Origin: JAKVAV01 sp047632755
GTDB lineage: Bacteria; Bacteroidota; Bacteroidia; Flavobacteriales_D; Cryomorphaceae
Assembly (NCBI GenBank): GCA_047632755.1
Contig: JBLIDT010000008.1
Location: forward strand, 62,001 to 126,000
Length of the DNA: 64,000 nucleotides
Reading direction: 5' to 3'
Positions 43,441-52,597 of the stretch are shown here, one piece after another; position 1 is the stretch's first letter; every line of letters begins with the position of its first letter. The notes below the pieces were generated by a model that saw nothing but the letters and a program-made list of their open reading frames with translations, did no database searches and was not told the origin of the DNA. A program made the position numbers and the translations under genes.

Positions 43441-44085
43441 CTACAGTGAAATAGCAAATGAGCGTGCGAAATCTGCAAAGGCCATTGACTTCATACCTGG
43501 CGCTGCATTAAATTTGGATTCGTCTATGGTGGCTTTTTTTACCTCAACGGCAGTGTAAGTCATCTTTACCCCACCTCTTATCAGTTCATATTTAAGAGGA
43601 ATGCCGTTCACATTGGCAAACGGAGGAACACTCGATTCTGATTTTAATTCGTTTGAGAAAAATAATTCCAACGTATCTGTATCTGAAATGGCCAAAGCTT
43701 TATTGCACATATAGCCAGCAATAGTTTTCTTCTCTTTCGCAGGTATGATGTCCAGTTCCTTCGCTTTTTTTAGAGACTCTATTTCGTCTTGACTCATTTC
43801 TACTTTGTAGCCTTGTCCCAAGAATTGCATGACTAAAACCCCTGATCCTTTTTCTGCATCTATAAAGAAAGCTTGTCTTCCTCCGCCTGCAACCTCTTGC
43901 TCAAATAGAGATAGCTGGCCCTTTACGTAAAGGAGGCTTTTTTGCGGGAGCATGGAAAGCAATTCTTGCTTGTCTTCTTCTAAGGCCTCGTAAGTAACTT
44001 CATAAACCACTACTCCCTCGAATTGAGAGAAAGAAGAGAATGGTAGAGTAAAAATGAAAAGAATGAAATAGAATACTCTTATCAT
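43441..44085 (-). CDS. DUF4412/GLPGLI-like secreted protein
   Basis: A 214-residue exported protein with a signal peptide to about residue 20 (FSSFSQ). The fold is like the GLPGLI/DUF4412 group: GVVVYEVTYEAL near the start, AGYMCNKALAISDTDTLELFFSNE in the middle, then VNGIPLKYELIRGGVKMTYTA. The Cys in AGYMCNKA is a family mark. The function is unknown; the LolA-like beta architecture suggests envelope work. It overlaps the upstream lipoprotein paralogue by 4 bp. Confidence 0.75.
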   Translation of the reverse strand: MIRVFYFILFIFTLPFSSFSQFEGVVVYEVTYEALEEDKQELLSMLPQKSLLYVKGQLSLFEQEVAGGGRQAFFIDAEKGSGVLVMQFLGQGYKVEMSQDEIESLKKAKELDIIPAKEKKTIAGYMCNKALAISDTDTLELFFSNELKSESSVPPFANVNGIPLKYELIRGGVKMTYTAVEVKKATIDESKFNAAPGMKSMAFADFARSFAISL

Positions 44086-44870
44086 AGTTCAAAAGTTTGA
44101 ACAAGTTGTTCAAGCTCTATATCCATCATTTCTCGCGTGATTTCTGAATATTCAGCTTCTGCCTGAAGCATTTCAGGGTTCTGAAGAGGAGTTTTCACTT
44201 CTGCAGCTTCCAGCCTCATTCTAATTCCAAATTCTACTATTTCATAAGCCATAAGTACCCCTTCAATTTCGTGATATTGGGTGCACCAGTTTGGCGAATC
44301 CATCTCTATCTGATCCGTGTAGTATACTTCGATTTCCTTAATATCCATATCTTCAAATACAATCAAGGCCTTCTTGCAGTGGTAACCAGCTATTGTATCA
44401 GTTTGACTCGTTCTGATTATAGCAGCTTTGGGATAATCTGCAAGCATCTTTATAACATCAGTTTCTAGCATCTTGGTTTGAATTTTCTTTCGAAAAATCT
44501 TCAATTGATGATTCACTGTTCGAGTATTGCGATTAGCCACAATCTTATTTCTAAAAACACCTCCAGCTGTTTCAAAATTCGAAGCAAATGAAGTCGGCGT
44601 AAAAGCGTAAGTCATTTGATCGGGTAGAAGCGTGGCTGTGATGCTCTCGTCTGATACGTCAGGGAAAGAAATTTTGTACTTGATGATTCCCTCTGAAGGT
44701 TTTGAGTTAAAAACGTTACTGGATATTTGCGAACAGGCAGTTACCAAGAGGAGCATGATCGCAAACGGAGCGAACCATACGCCTAACAGTACGAGTTTTG
44801 AAAACTTTGATTGGAGGGGATTTGACGACTTCACGAGTATGGTCTTTAATGAGTTAAATTGGATAAACAT
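44082..44870 (-). CDS. DUF4412/GLPGLI-like lipoprotein, paralogue of its neighbour
   Basis: A 262-residue protein related to the downstream gene: IIKYKISFPDV, AGYHCKKALIVFEDMDIKEIEVYYT and IEGVLMAYEIVEFGIRMRLEA line up with its motifs. It has a lipobox LLLVTAC with Cys46. That Cys is unusually far from the ATG at 44870; a GTG at 44834 would give a more normal leader of 34 residues and may be the real start. The two overlapping genes probably arose by tandem duplication, one product being soluble and one lipid-anchored. The function is unknown. Confidence 0.7.
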   Translation of the reverse strand: MFIQFNSLKTILVKSSNPLQSKFSKLVLLGVWFAPFAIMLLLVTACSQISSNVFNSKPSEGIIKYKISFPDVSDESITATLLPDQMTYAFTPTSFASNFETAGGVFRNKIVANRNTRTVNHQLKIFRKKIQTKMLETDVIKMLADYPKAAIIRTSQTDTIAGYHCKKALIVFEDMDIKEIEVYYTDQIEMDSPNWCTQYHEIEGVLMAYEIVEFGIRMRLEAAEVKTPLQNPEMLQAEAEYSEITREMMDIELEQLVQTFEL

Positions 44871-44953
44871 CTGTCATTACGGATACTGTGGCTCAAAGTT
44901 TCAAAAGCCTTTTGTGCACGTGACTCCAATGCTTAGAAATTCATTCCGTTATC

Positions 44954-44961
44954 TACCTTTG
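44954..44961 (+). promoter_or_regulatory. Bacteroidota-type -7 box for the arginine operon
   Basis: TACCTTTG matches TAnnTTTG, 19 bp before the ATG at 44981 of the deiminase-like gene. No TTG lies at 17-23 bp. Confidence 0.55.
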
Positions 44962-44980
44962 ACGCATCAACACCACCTAC

Positions 44981-45898
44981 ATGTTTAAACTAAAAATTCA
45001 AAACGAGACGGATGTGCTCGAAGCTGTGCTGCTTGGCACGGCCAGATCACCAGGTCCTGTGCCGTCCGTAAAGGAGGCATATGATCCAAAATCCAGGTAT
45101 TATATCGAAAAAGGAGAATACCCCAAAGAAGACGCTATGGTCATAGAGATGACCGCCTTCGACGAGGTTCTCAAAAAATATGACGTCCAAGTTTACCGGC
45201 CTGAAGTCTTGCCTGATGTGAATCAGATTTTTTCAAGAGACATCTATTTTGTCATTGGAGACAAGCTTGTTATTCCCAACATACTGAAACACCGAAGAAG
45301 GGAGACTGAGGCAGTGCAATATTTACTCCAAGAGATCGACCCTGATCAAATCATAAGAATGCCCGAAACAGCGAGAGCTGAAGGAGGTGATGTTATGCCT
45401 TGGAACGGTCATGTTTTCGTGGGTTATTCCAAGTCTGAGGATTTTGCCAAGTACGAGGTGAGTAGAACGAATGAAGCAGGAGTGGATTTTATCGTCAACA
45501 GCTTTAAAGATTGGGAAGTTCATGCTTTCGAGTTGAATAAATCTGATATTGACCCACGGCAAAATGCATTGCATCTAGACTGCTGTTTTCAGCCCATCGG
45601 AAAGGACAAAGCGATTCTTTTTCCAAGTGGATTCAAAAATCTCGAGGATGTTGAGTTTCTTGTCCACTTTTTTGGAAAAGACAACATAATCGAAATAGAT
45701 AGAGAGGAGATGTACAATATGAATAGCAATGTTTTTTCAATCTCGCCCAACGTCATCGTTTCTGAGAATAAATTTGAAAGACTGAATTCAGTATTAAGAC
45801 AAAAAGGCTTTACAGTGGAGTCCATTCCCTACGGCGAGATAAGCAAGCAAGAAGGTCTATTACGCTGCTCTACAATGCCTTTAAGAAGAAGATCATGA
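44981..45898 (+). CDS. Arginine deiminase / amidinotransferase superfamily enzyme
   Basis: A 305-residue enzyme of the guanidine-modifying superfamily (ADI, DDAH, amidinotransferases). The catalytic set is visible: FSRD at 84-87, E134GGD137, H198LD200 and the nucleophile Cys296 in LLRCSTMPL. Its size is nearer to DDAH-like single-domain enzymes than to the 400-residue classical ADI. The likely reaction is hydrolysis of arginine or a methylarginine to citrulline. Co-operonic ctlX and argS favour arginine itself, but that is inference. The stop overlaps ctlX by 4 bp (ATGA). Confidence 0.8.
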   Translation: MFKLKIQNETDVLEAVLLGTARSPGPVPSVKEAYDPKSRYYIEKGEYPKEDAMVIEMTAFDEVLKKYDVQVYRPEVLPDVNQIFSRDIYFVIGDKLVIPNILKHRRRETEAVQYLLQEIDPDQIIRMPETARAEGGDVMPWNGHVFVGYSKSEDFAKYEVSRTNEAGVDFIVNSFKDWEVHAFELNKSDIDPRQNALHLDCCFQPIGKDKAILFPSGFKNLEDVEFLVHFFGKDNIIEIDREEMYNMNSNVFSISPNVIVSENKFERLNSVLRQKGFTVESIPYGEISKQEGLLRCSTMPLRRRS

Positions 45899-46845
45899 GC
45901 AAACAAATTACTTCTACCATTATGATGGTAAGGCCCTTCAATTTCCATTTTAATGAGGAGACAGCCGCCAATAATTATTACCAAAAAGTTTTGGAAGGAC
46001 TGGATTCCAAAAAGGCTAACGAGCAAGCTGTGTCTGAGTTTGATGCTTTTGTGGAGAAATTACGCGGTCATGGAATTGACGTGGTGGTTTTTCAAGACGA
46101 TGAGTTTCCATCAACACCCGATTCAATCTTCCCGAATAATTGGGTGTCGTTTCACGCCGACGGAAGAATAGCCACCTATCCCATGAACGCCGAAAATCGT
46201 CGGGGCGAGCGACGCGAGGAAATGTTCGAAATGCTGGCAGATGATTTTGGTTTTCACGTGGAGATGATTGAAGACTTTAGTGGCTTTGAATCAGAAGGAA
46301 TTTACTTGGAAGGCACGGGCAGCATGGTTCTCGACCGAGAGAATCATATAGCCTATGCGGCGATCAGTGTCAGAACTGACATCCACGTGCTCGAGACTTT
46401 CTGTGAAAGGTTCGATTACGAATACGTAGCCTTTACGGCAAGTCAGACCGTGAATGGCGAGCGCTTGCCGATTTATCACACGAACGTGATGATGTCCTTG
46501 GGCAGCAGTTTCAGCGTGGTTTGCTTGAACTGCATTGACGATAAGACTGAAAGAAGAGATGTGCTTGATTCTTTGAAAAGAGCGGGCAAAAAGCTTATCG
46601 AAATTTCTGAAGCTCAGAAAGAGCACTTTGCAGGAAATATGCTGAACGTCTGCAACAAAAAGGGGAAAGAGTTCTTGGTGATGAGCACTGCCGCTCACTC
46701 CAGTTTGCGACTCGATCAAATTGAGGCCATTGAGAAGCACGCGACTATTATTCACAGCTCATTGGATACGATCGAAGCTTTGGGTGGAGGAAGCGCCCGC
46801 TGCATGATGGCCGAAGTATTTTTACCGAAAAGCGAAAAAAAATGA
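45895..46845 (+). CDS. ctlX: Citrulline-utilising hydrolase CtlX-like (amidinotransferase fold)
   Basis: A 316-residue member of the same superfamily. It has TPDSIFPNNWVSFH at 74-87, the E-G-T-G-S-M-V-L-D motif (YLEGTGSMVLDRENHIAY), YHTNVMMSLG and the nucleophile Cys303 in GGGSARCMMAEVFLP. From memory, the Francisella member is a citrulline ureidase making ornithine, CO2 and ammonia. Together with the preceding enzyme it would give an ATP-free route from arginine to ornithine. ATGA overlaps on both sides place it firmly in the operon with argS. Confidence 0.8.
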   Translation: MSKQITSTIMMVRPFNFHFNEETAANNYYQKVLEGLDSKKANEQAVSEFDAFVEKLRGHGIDVVVFQDDEFPSTPDSIFPNNWVSFHADGRIATYPMNAENRRGERREEMFEMLADDFGFHVEMIEDFSGFESEGIYLEGTGSMVLDRENHIAYAAISVRTDIHVLETFCERFDYEYVAFTASQTVNGERLPIYHTNVMMSLGSSFSVVCLNCIDDKTERRDVLDSLKRAGKKLIEISEAQKEHFAGNMLNVCNKKGKEFLVMSTAAHSSLRLDQIEAIEKHATIIHSSLDTIEALGGGSARCMMAEVFLPKSEKK

Positions 46846-48620
46846 TTGAGAATTATCTCGCCGCGATGTGCGCCGAAGGAGTGAAAACTCTATTCGACGC
46901 TGAGGTGTCGCCAAGCGATATCCAAGTGCAGCCTACCCGTAAGGACTTTGAAGGAGAACTAACCATTGTTACTTTCCCTTTGGTTCGTTTTGCCAAAAAG
47001 TCGCCCGAAGAGACAGGAAGTGCTTTGGGAGAATACCTCCAATCCAGAATGGGGGAAGTGGAATCATTTGGCGTAGTCAAAGGATTCTTGAACCTCACTT
47101 TTACTTCTCAGTTTTGGGTAGAAAACTTGTTGAAGGCAAGTCGCCAAAAGGATTACGGTTCTGCTGAAAAGGAAAGCAAACCACTTGTTATCGTTGAGTA
47201 CGCTTCGCCAAATACCAATAAGCCGCTGCATTTGGGTCACCTTCGCAACATCTTTTTGGGTTATTCGGTTTCGGAGATTCTGCTCGCAGCGGGCCACGAG
47301 GTGAAAAAGGTGCAGATCATCAATGACCGAGGCATTCACATCTGCAAATCCATGGTGGCATGGGAGAAATTCGCGGATGGTGAGACACCTGATTCCACGG
47401 GTATGAAGGGAGATAAATTCGTGGGTAAGTACTACGTTCGTTTCGATAAGGAATTTAAGAAAGAAGTCGCTGCTTCGATAGATCTAGGAATGTCTCAGGA
47501 AGAAGCCGAGGCGGCATCACCGATTATGCAAGCGGCCCGAGAAACTTTAGTAAAATGGGAGCAGAAAGACCACGAAACATATTCATTGTGGGAAAAGATG
47601 AACGGCTGGGTTTACCGAGGATTTGAAAAAACCTACTACCGAATGGGTGTCGACTTTGACAAACTCTACTACGAAAGCTACACATACCTTCAAGGCAAGG
47701 AGCAAGTGCTGAAAGGAGCAGAAAATGGAATCTTCAATCGACGCGAAGATGGTTCGGTATGGGTCGATTTAACTGCTGATGGTTTAGATGAAAAGCTTCT
47801 TCTCCGAAAGGATGGAACGACCGTTTACATGACTCAGGACATCGGCACGGCCATTTTGCGCTACCAAGACTTTCCTGAAGTATCTCAAATGGTTTACACC
47901 GTGGGTAACGAACAGGAATATCACTTTAAAGTACTCTTCCTTATTCTTCAGAAAATCGGCTACGAGTGGGCCAAGAATTGTTACCACCTTTCCTACGGTA
48001 TGGTAGAATTGCCGGAAGGCAAAATGAAATCGCGTGAGGGGACCGTAGTGGATGCGGATGACATCATGCAGGCTATGGCCGACACGGCCAAAGAACTCAC
48101 CGAGGAGTTGGGGAAACTGGAAGGACTGGAGAATAGCGAGAAGGAAGGACTCTATGAGACGATAGGAATGTCGGCTCTCAAATATTTTCTTCTAAAAGTA
48201 GATCCCAAGAAAAATATGCTCTTCAATCCAAAAGAAAGCATCGATTTCAATGGGCACACTGGGCCGTTTATTCAATATGCCCATGCTCGAATTCAGTCGG
48301 TATTGAGAAACATCAAAGGCGAATTTATTTTTGATCTAGCCAACATTAAAGTAGATGAATACGAGCGCCGTGTTCACTTCAAAATCCACTCTTTCCCAAA
48401 ATTGATCGAAGAGGCTGCCGCCGAATACAGTCCTGCTATTTTGGCGAATTACACCTTCGACTTGGTGAAGGATTTCAACTCCTTTTACCAAAATTCAAGC
48501 ATCCTTCATGCTGAGACGGAAGACTTGAAAAATTACCGCGCACTCTTAGCGAAACAAGTAGGAGGGATCATTAAGAAATCAATGGCTTTGTTGGGAATTC
48601 AGTCGCCCGATAGAATGTAG
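46842..48620 (+). CDS. argS: Arginyl-tRNA synthetase
   Basis: A 592-residue class I synthetase. The HIGH-type motif is HLGH at 130-133 within ASPNTNKPLHLGHLRN. The KMSK-type loop is MKSREGTVV, as usual for ArgRS. The N-terminal Add-1 domain and the C-terminal anticodon-binding DALR domain (FIQYAHARIQSVLR ... ILANYTFDLVKDFNSFY) are present. It starts inside the ctlX stop. The link with two arginine-consuming enzymes is unusual and may balance arginine use. Confidence 0.97.
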   Translation: MIENYLAAMCAEGVKTLFDAEVSPSDIQVQPTRKDFEGELTIVTFPLVRFAKKSPEETGSALGEYLQSRMGEVESFGVVKGFLNLTFTSQFWVENLLKASRQKDYGSAEKESKPLVIVEYASPNTNKPLHLGHLRNIFLGYSVSEILLAAGHEVKKVQIINDRGIHICKSMVAWEKFADGETPDSTGMKGDKFVGKYYVRFDKEFKKEVAASIDLGMSQEEAEAASPIMQAARETLVKWEQKDHETYSLWEKMNGWVYRGFEKTYYRMGVDFDKLYYESYTYLQGKEQVLKGAENGIFNRREDGSVWVDLTADGLDEKLLLRKDGTTVYMTQDIGTAILRYQDFPEVSQMVYTVGNEQEYHFKVLFLILQKIGYEWAKNCYHLSYGMVELPEGKMKSREGTVVDADDIMQAMADTAKELTEELGKLEGLENSEKEGLYETIGMSALKYFLLKVDPKKNMLFNPKESIDFNGHTGPFIQYAHARIQSVLRNIKGEFIFDLANIKVDEYERRVHFKIHSFPKLIEEAAAEYSPAILANYTFDLVKDFNSFYQNSSILHAETEDLKNYRALLAKQVGGIIKKSMALLGIQSPDRM

Positions 48621-48629
48621 ACATATTGC

Positions 48630-48637
48630 TAACTTTG
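48630..48637 (+). promoter_or_regulatory. Bacteroidota-type -7 box upstream of ffh
   Basis: TAACTTTG is a perfect TAnnTTTG, 22 bp before the ATG at 48660, in the 39-bp argS-ffh gap. Confidence 0.6.
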
Positions 48638-48659
48638 CCAACCGAAAATAAGTCATTAT

Positions 48660-50003
48660 ATGTTCGAAAATCTTACCGAGAAGTTTGATAAAGCGTTTCA
48701 GGTCTTAAAAGGCCAAGGCCAGATAACCGAGGTTAACGTAGCCGAAACGCTTAAAGAAGTGAGAAGAGCCCTTCTTGACGCCGATGTCAATTACAAAACG
48801 GCGAAGGACTTTACCAATGAGGTAAAAGAAAAAGCGCTGGGACGCGATGTGCTCACGTCGTTGAAGCCTTCGGAGCTGCTCGTGAAAATCACCCACGAAT
48901 CGCTCGTCGAGCTGATGGGTGGTGATCAGGAAGAAATCAACCTTTCGGGAAACCCTGCTGTCATTCTGATGTCGGGTCTCCAAGGTTCGGGTAAGACGAC
49001 TTTTTCAGGAAAGCTAGCAAACTACCTCAAAACCAAGAAAGGAAAGAATCCGCTTCTCGTTGCCTGTGATGTTTACCGTCCTGCGGCAATCGATCAGCTG
49101 CACGTTGTCGGAGATCAAATAGGAGTAGAGGTATATTCCAATAAGGAAGAAAAAGATCCCGTCAAGATTGCACAAGCAGCCATCCTTCACGCAAGAAGCA
49201 ATGGTCACAATGTGGTCATCGTCGATACTGCCGGTCGATTGGCAATCGATGAGCAGATGATGAGTGAGATCGAAGCGGTAAAACGCACAATCGAACCATC
49301 GGAAACGCTTTTTGTGGTCGATGCCATGACTGGTCAAGATGCCGTGAATACTGCCAAGACCTTTAACGAGCGACTCAATTTCGATGGAGTAGTTCTTACC
49401 AAGCTCGATGGTGATACCCGAGGTGGAGCTGCGATTTCCATCAAAACGGTGGTAGACAAACCCATCAAGTTTGTGGGAACGGGAGAGAAGATGGACGCTT
49501 TGGATATTTTCTATCCAAGCAGGATGGCCGACCGAATCCTCGGAATGGGAGATGTTGTTTCGCTTGTGGAGCGGGCCCAAGAGCAATATGATGAGGAGAA
49601 AGCGCGTAAGCTTTCAAAAAAGATTGCCAAGAACGAATTCAACTTCGATGATTTCCTGGATCAAATCCAGCAGATCAAGAAAATGGGGAATATGAAAGAC
49701 CTCATGGGTATGATTCCCGGTATGGGAAAAGCCATGAAGGGAATGGATATTGACGATGACGCTTTCAAAGGAATTGAAGCCATCATTCATTCCATGACAC
49801 CTCAAGAAAGGAACGATCATAAAGTCATCAACGGATCGCGGAAGAAGCGAATTGCCAGAGGAAGTGGAACGGATGTGCAGGAGGTGAACAAACTCATCAA
49901 GCAGTTTGAGCAGACGCGGAAGATGATGCAATTAATGTCAAACAAAAAGAACATGGCCAACATGATGAAAATGATGGGTGGCCGTGGAATACCAGGAATG
50001 TAA
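48660..50003 (+). CDS. ffh: Signal recognition particle protein Ffh
   Basis: A 447-residue SRP54 GTPase that binds signal sequences and 4.5S RNA. The N domain is followed by the G domain with GLQGSGKTT at 106-114, DTAGRL and TKLDGDTRGGAA. The methionine-rich M domain ends MMQLMSNKKNMANMMKMMGG. The 4.5S RNA gene is not in this window. folD follows after 2 bp, so the two are co-transcribed. Confidence 0.97.
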   Translation: MFENLTEKFDKAFQVLKGQGQITEVNVAETLKEVRRALLDADVNYKTAKDFTNEVKEKALGRDVLTSLKPSELLVKITHESLVELMGGDQEEINLSGNPAVILMSGLQGSGKTTFSGKLANYLKTKKGKNPLLVACDVYRPAAIDQLHVVGDQIGVEVYSNKEEKDPVKIAQAAILHARSNGHNVVIVDTAGRLAIDEQMMSEIEAVKRTIEPSETLFVVDAMTGQDAVNTAKTFNERLNFDGVVLTKLDGDTRGGAAISIKTVVDKPIKFVGTGEKMDALDIFYPSRMADRILGMGDVVSLVERAQEQYDEEKARKLSKKIAKNEFNFDDFLDQIQQIKKMGNMKDLMGMIPGMGKAMKGMDIDDDAFKGIEAIIHSMTPQERNDHKVINGSRKKRIARGSGTDVQEVNKLIKQFEQTRKMMQLMSNKKNMANMMKMMGGRGIPGM

Positions 50004-50005
50004 CC

Positions 50006-50899
50006 ATGACAGAACCAAAGATTCTCAGCGGAAAAGATACAGCGAAAGAGATACGGCTAGAGATTGCCGCAGAAGTCGCGAAGCGAAAAGAGTCGGGGTT
50101 TAAAGTTCCTCACCTCGCCGCAATACTCGTGGGAAACGACGGTGGAAGTGAGACTTACGTCAGTTACAAAGTAAAGGATTGCAAGGAGGTTGGATTCGAT
50201 TCTTCCTTGATTCGGAGAGATGATAACATTACTGAGGCAGAACTTCTCGAGCTTATCGATCAGCTGAATGCAAATGATGACATCGATGGATTTATCGTTC
50301 AGTTGCCTTTGCCAAAGCACATTGATTCGCAAAAGGTAATTACCGCTATTGACCCCAATAAAGACGTAGATGGATTTCATCCGATGAATGTGGGGCGAAT
50401 GAATCTTGGACTGGACGGTTTCTTGCCAGCCACACCTTCGGGAATTATCGAACTGCTGAAGCGAAATGGAATTGAGACTTCGGGAAAGCACTGCGTGATT
50501 TTGGGAAGAAGCAATATCGTTGGTTCCCCGCTTAGTGTCTTGCTTTCGCGAAACAAGGAAGTGGGAAATGCCACAGTTACTCTTTGCCACAGTCGCACAA
50601 AGGATCTTCCACACTGGACACGTCAAGCTGATATTTTGGTGGCTGCCTTAGGAATCCCTGGATTCGTAACTGCAGATATGGTCAAGCGAGGCGCCGTAGT
50701 AATCGACGTGGGGACTACCAGAGTTCGTGACGATTCTAAAAAGTCAGGCTTCGCCTTGAAAGGAGATGTATTGTACGATGAGGTAGCACCGCTCACGGAA
50801 GCCATTACACCCGTGCCAGGTGGAGTAGGGCCGATGACACGTGTAGCACTGCTGTTGAATACACTGCAGGCTGCAAAGAGATTGACAGACTCTGATTAG
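50006..50899 (+). CDS. folD: Bifunctional methylenetetrahydrofolate dehydrogenase/cyclohydrolase
   Basis: A 297-residue enzyme interconverting 5,10-methylene-, methenyl- and formyl-THF using NADP. Signature regions are GSETYVSYKVKDCKEVG with the catalytic Lys, FIVQLPLPKHID, DVDGFHPMNVGRM, VILGRSNIVGSPL (nucleotide binding) and PVPGGVGPMTRVALLLNT. The start is ATG 50006, two bases after the ffh stop. Confidence 0.97.
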   Translation: MTEPKILSGKDTAKEIRLEIAAEVAKRKESGFKVPHLAAILVGNDGGSETYVSYKVKDCKEVGFDSSLIRRDDNITEAELLELIDQLNANDDIDGFIVQLPLPKHIDSQKVITAIDPNKDVDGFHPMNVGRMNLGLDGFLPATPSGIIELLKRNGIETSGKHCVILGRSNIVGSPLSVLLSRNKEVGNATVTLCHSRTKDLPHWTRQADILVAALGIPGFVTADMVKRGAVVIDVGTTRVRDDSKKSGFALKGDVLYDEVAPLTEAITPVPGGVGPMTRVALLLNTLQAAKRLTDSD

Positions 50900-50900
50900 A

Positions 50901-50974
50901 GTCTGTCCATAAAGTCCGCTATTTTTTTTCCACTTTGCTCTGAAAACAATCATCTTGCAGTATTGCGGGACTCC
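50901..50974 (+). repeat. Dispersed intergenic element, copy B
   Basis: GTCTGTCCATAAAGT (from 50901) and, about 32 bp on, CTTTGCTCTGAAAACAATC (50933-50951), then GCGGGACTC. The same blocks in the same order and spacing occur at 61192. It begins right after the folD stop. Confidence 0.6.
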
Positions 50975-51003
50975 TTTGAAATACCAATTACTAAGCCAAT
51001 TGA

Positions 51004-51675
51004 ATGAAGAATAGTTTGTTGTTGAGTTTATGTGTGTGTTCACTCCTTTCTTGTTCGGAAAGCCAAGTGATTGAGCAAAATTTTGACCAGGAAAATATTG
51101 GTTCTATGCTCATTTCCAGCTATAACGACATCTTTTTATTGCAAGATGTTGAAGGTGGTGTAGAGAATATTGAAAAGTATCTATATCAAACAGATTTCGA
51201 CACATCGTATTTTGAACCCTTTAATGCGCTGATTACAGGTTACACTTATATTGGTGACTTTGAAAAAGCAGACTCCCTTCTTGCGTTAATCAACCGAGAT
51301 AGCTTGTCGCAAAAACAAGATTTATATTGGATAGAGCATTCATACAATTTAGCTGTTGTATCTGAAGGGTATAATCTGACATTAGAGCCTTTGGGAAATA
51401 GTCACCGTCATCCAGCAGATATAACTAATTCATTTATAGTTGATTACAGCAATGATCTTTCGAAATGGCATACTCACACGCAATTGCAGAATTGGGACTC
51501 TTCACATTTCTATTATACTGAACTGATCGAATCTCTCAGAGATTCTTCTGATTTAAAAGATTTTACTGCACTGGGAGAGCAGGATCTTAATATTCTCGAA
51601 AGTTATTTGTCTGGCAATTTAGCGCACCCTGATTCGGCGAGCGCAAAATCGGCTGTTCTAGATATTGAGGAGTAA
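51004..51675 (+). CDS. Hypothetical lipoprotein
   Basis: A 223-residue protein with a lipoprotein signal (MKNSLLLSLCVCSLLSC, lipidated Cys17). The mature part is helical with a possible TPR-like pair (NALITGYTYIGDFEKADSLLALINRD). I recognise no family. It is AT-richer than its neighbours and stands alone between folD and another unknown gene, so recent acquisition is possible. Confidence 0.65.
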   Translation: MKNSLLLSLCVCSLLSCSESQVIEQNFDQENIGSMLISSYNDIFLLQDVEGGVENIEKYLYQTDFDTSYFEPFNALITGYTYIGDFEKADSLLALINRDSLSQKQDLYWIEHSYNLAVVSEGYNLTLEPLGNSHRHPADITNSFIVDYSNDLSKWHTHTQLQNWDSSHFYYTELIESLRDSSDLKDFTALGEQDLNILESYLSGNLAHPDSASAKSAVLDIEE

Positions 51676-51828
51676 TGTTCTTTGTGTGAAACATTCCTCA
51701 AGGATTTTGGAAGCTTAATGAGCGCGGTGTGGTTTGAGATTTTGGAGAATCAATAGTTCATCTTGAATCCAAGACTTCAGTTTCTTACTTTGAAGAAAAT
51801 TCTTGAATTTCAGGAAATGGGTTGGGAA

Positions 51829-51851
51829 CCGCAGGGCTGCAATCCCAGCGG
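51829..51851. repeat. REP-like GC-rich hairpin
   Basis: CCGC-A-GGG-(CTGCAAT)-CCC-A-GCGG forms a compact hairpin with one A:A mismatch in an AT-rich gap. Only one copy is visible here, so repeat status is a guess. A plus-strand frame could be extended back through it to 51822, which I regard as spurious. Confidence 0.4.
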
Positions 51852-51911
51852 AGCAGAGATTTGAAAATAGAAAGCACAGTTTGGGAACACTTAAAGGCGC
51901 TTGAATTTTTG

Positions 51912-52481
51912 ATGAAAATGAAAACAAATTTAACCGTAATTCGAGATAAACTTATCGAGTTAAAATCGACTAACAATACGTACATTTCTAGTGAAGACTT
52001 GGAAATTAATAGTCACAACGGGATGGTTTTATTCAAAGAACGGCTTACGGTTTTTGAAGATACACTTACCATTACTGAAGAGCTAGAGTTGAGTGATTTT
52101 GAAATCAGTCTTGTTATTTCTTTAGAGGATGACGAGATTTCTAGAGCTTTTGTATCTACGAGTATATCAACTTTTATTAATGAAATTGATCCTGGTGACG
52201 TTCAAAAAAATGATTTTAAGCAAGGCAGACCACTTTTTTCCAGAAGGCCATTTCCAGCTGGGATTTATCGCGTCCCAGTTCAAATGGACGGACAACATAA
52301 TCTATTAGATTTTATAGATGTGTACTACAAAGAGATGTATTTCATTGATGACTTGGATAAAAAGATGCCTTTTAGCCGCGATTTAAATTTGGTGTTTAAC
52401 AGCAGCTGGGTAATAAAATGGCTCCTGCAATTTTCATTTTCGCTTTCTTCGGGTTCCTTTAATGATAGGTTCCTAGATTAA
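51912..52481 (+). CDS. Hypothetical protein
   Basis: A soluble protein of 189 residues from ATG 51912 (MKMKTNLTVIRDKLIELKST). An upstream TTG at 51822 would add 30 residues that cross the GC-rich hairpin, so I prefer the ATG. Acidic beta-rich segments (ITEELELSDFEISLVISLED) dominate, and a hydrophobic stretch near the end (WVIKWLLQFSFSL) may be a membrane anchor or buried helix. No signal peptide. No family recognised. It has the low GC of the neighbouring lipoprotein gene. Confidence 0.55.
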   Translation: MKMKTNLTVIRDKLIELKSTNNTYISSEDLEINSHNGMVLFKERLTVFEDTLTITEELELSDFEISLVISLEDDEISRAFVSTSISTFINEIDPGDVQKNDFKQGRPLFSRRPFPAGIYRVPVQMDGQHNLLDFIDVYYKEMYFIDDLDKKMPFSRDLNLVFNSSWVIKWLLQFSFSLSSGSFNDRFLD

Positions 52482-52597
52482 GAGAAGTCACAATTGTCAA
52501 GCTTGAATAAAGAATTCCGCTATCCAAACTCTACGTTGCATATGTTCAAGAGACTGATTTCAGTTTTCACTTAATTTAGTCCCACAAAATTCTTGGT

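Noticed and set aside
51822..51911. N-terminal extension of the hypothetical protein to TTG 51822
   Set aside because: The extension translates a GC-rich hairpin of intergenic type; ATG 51912 is a better start.
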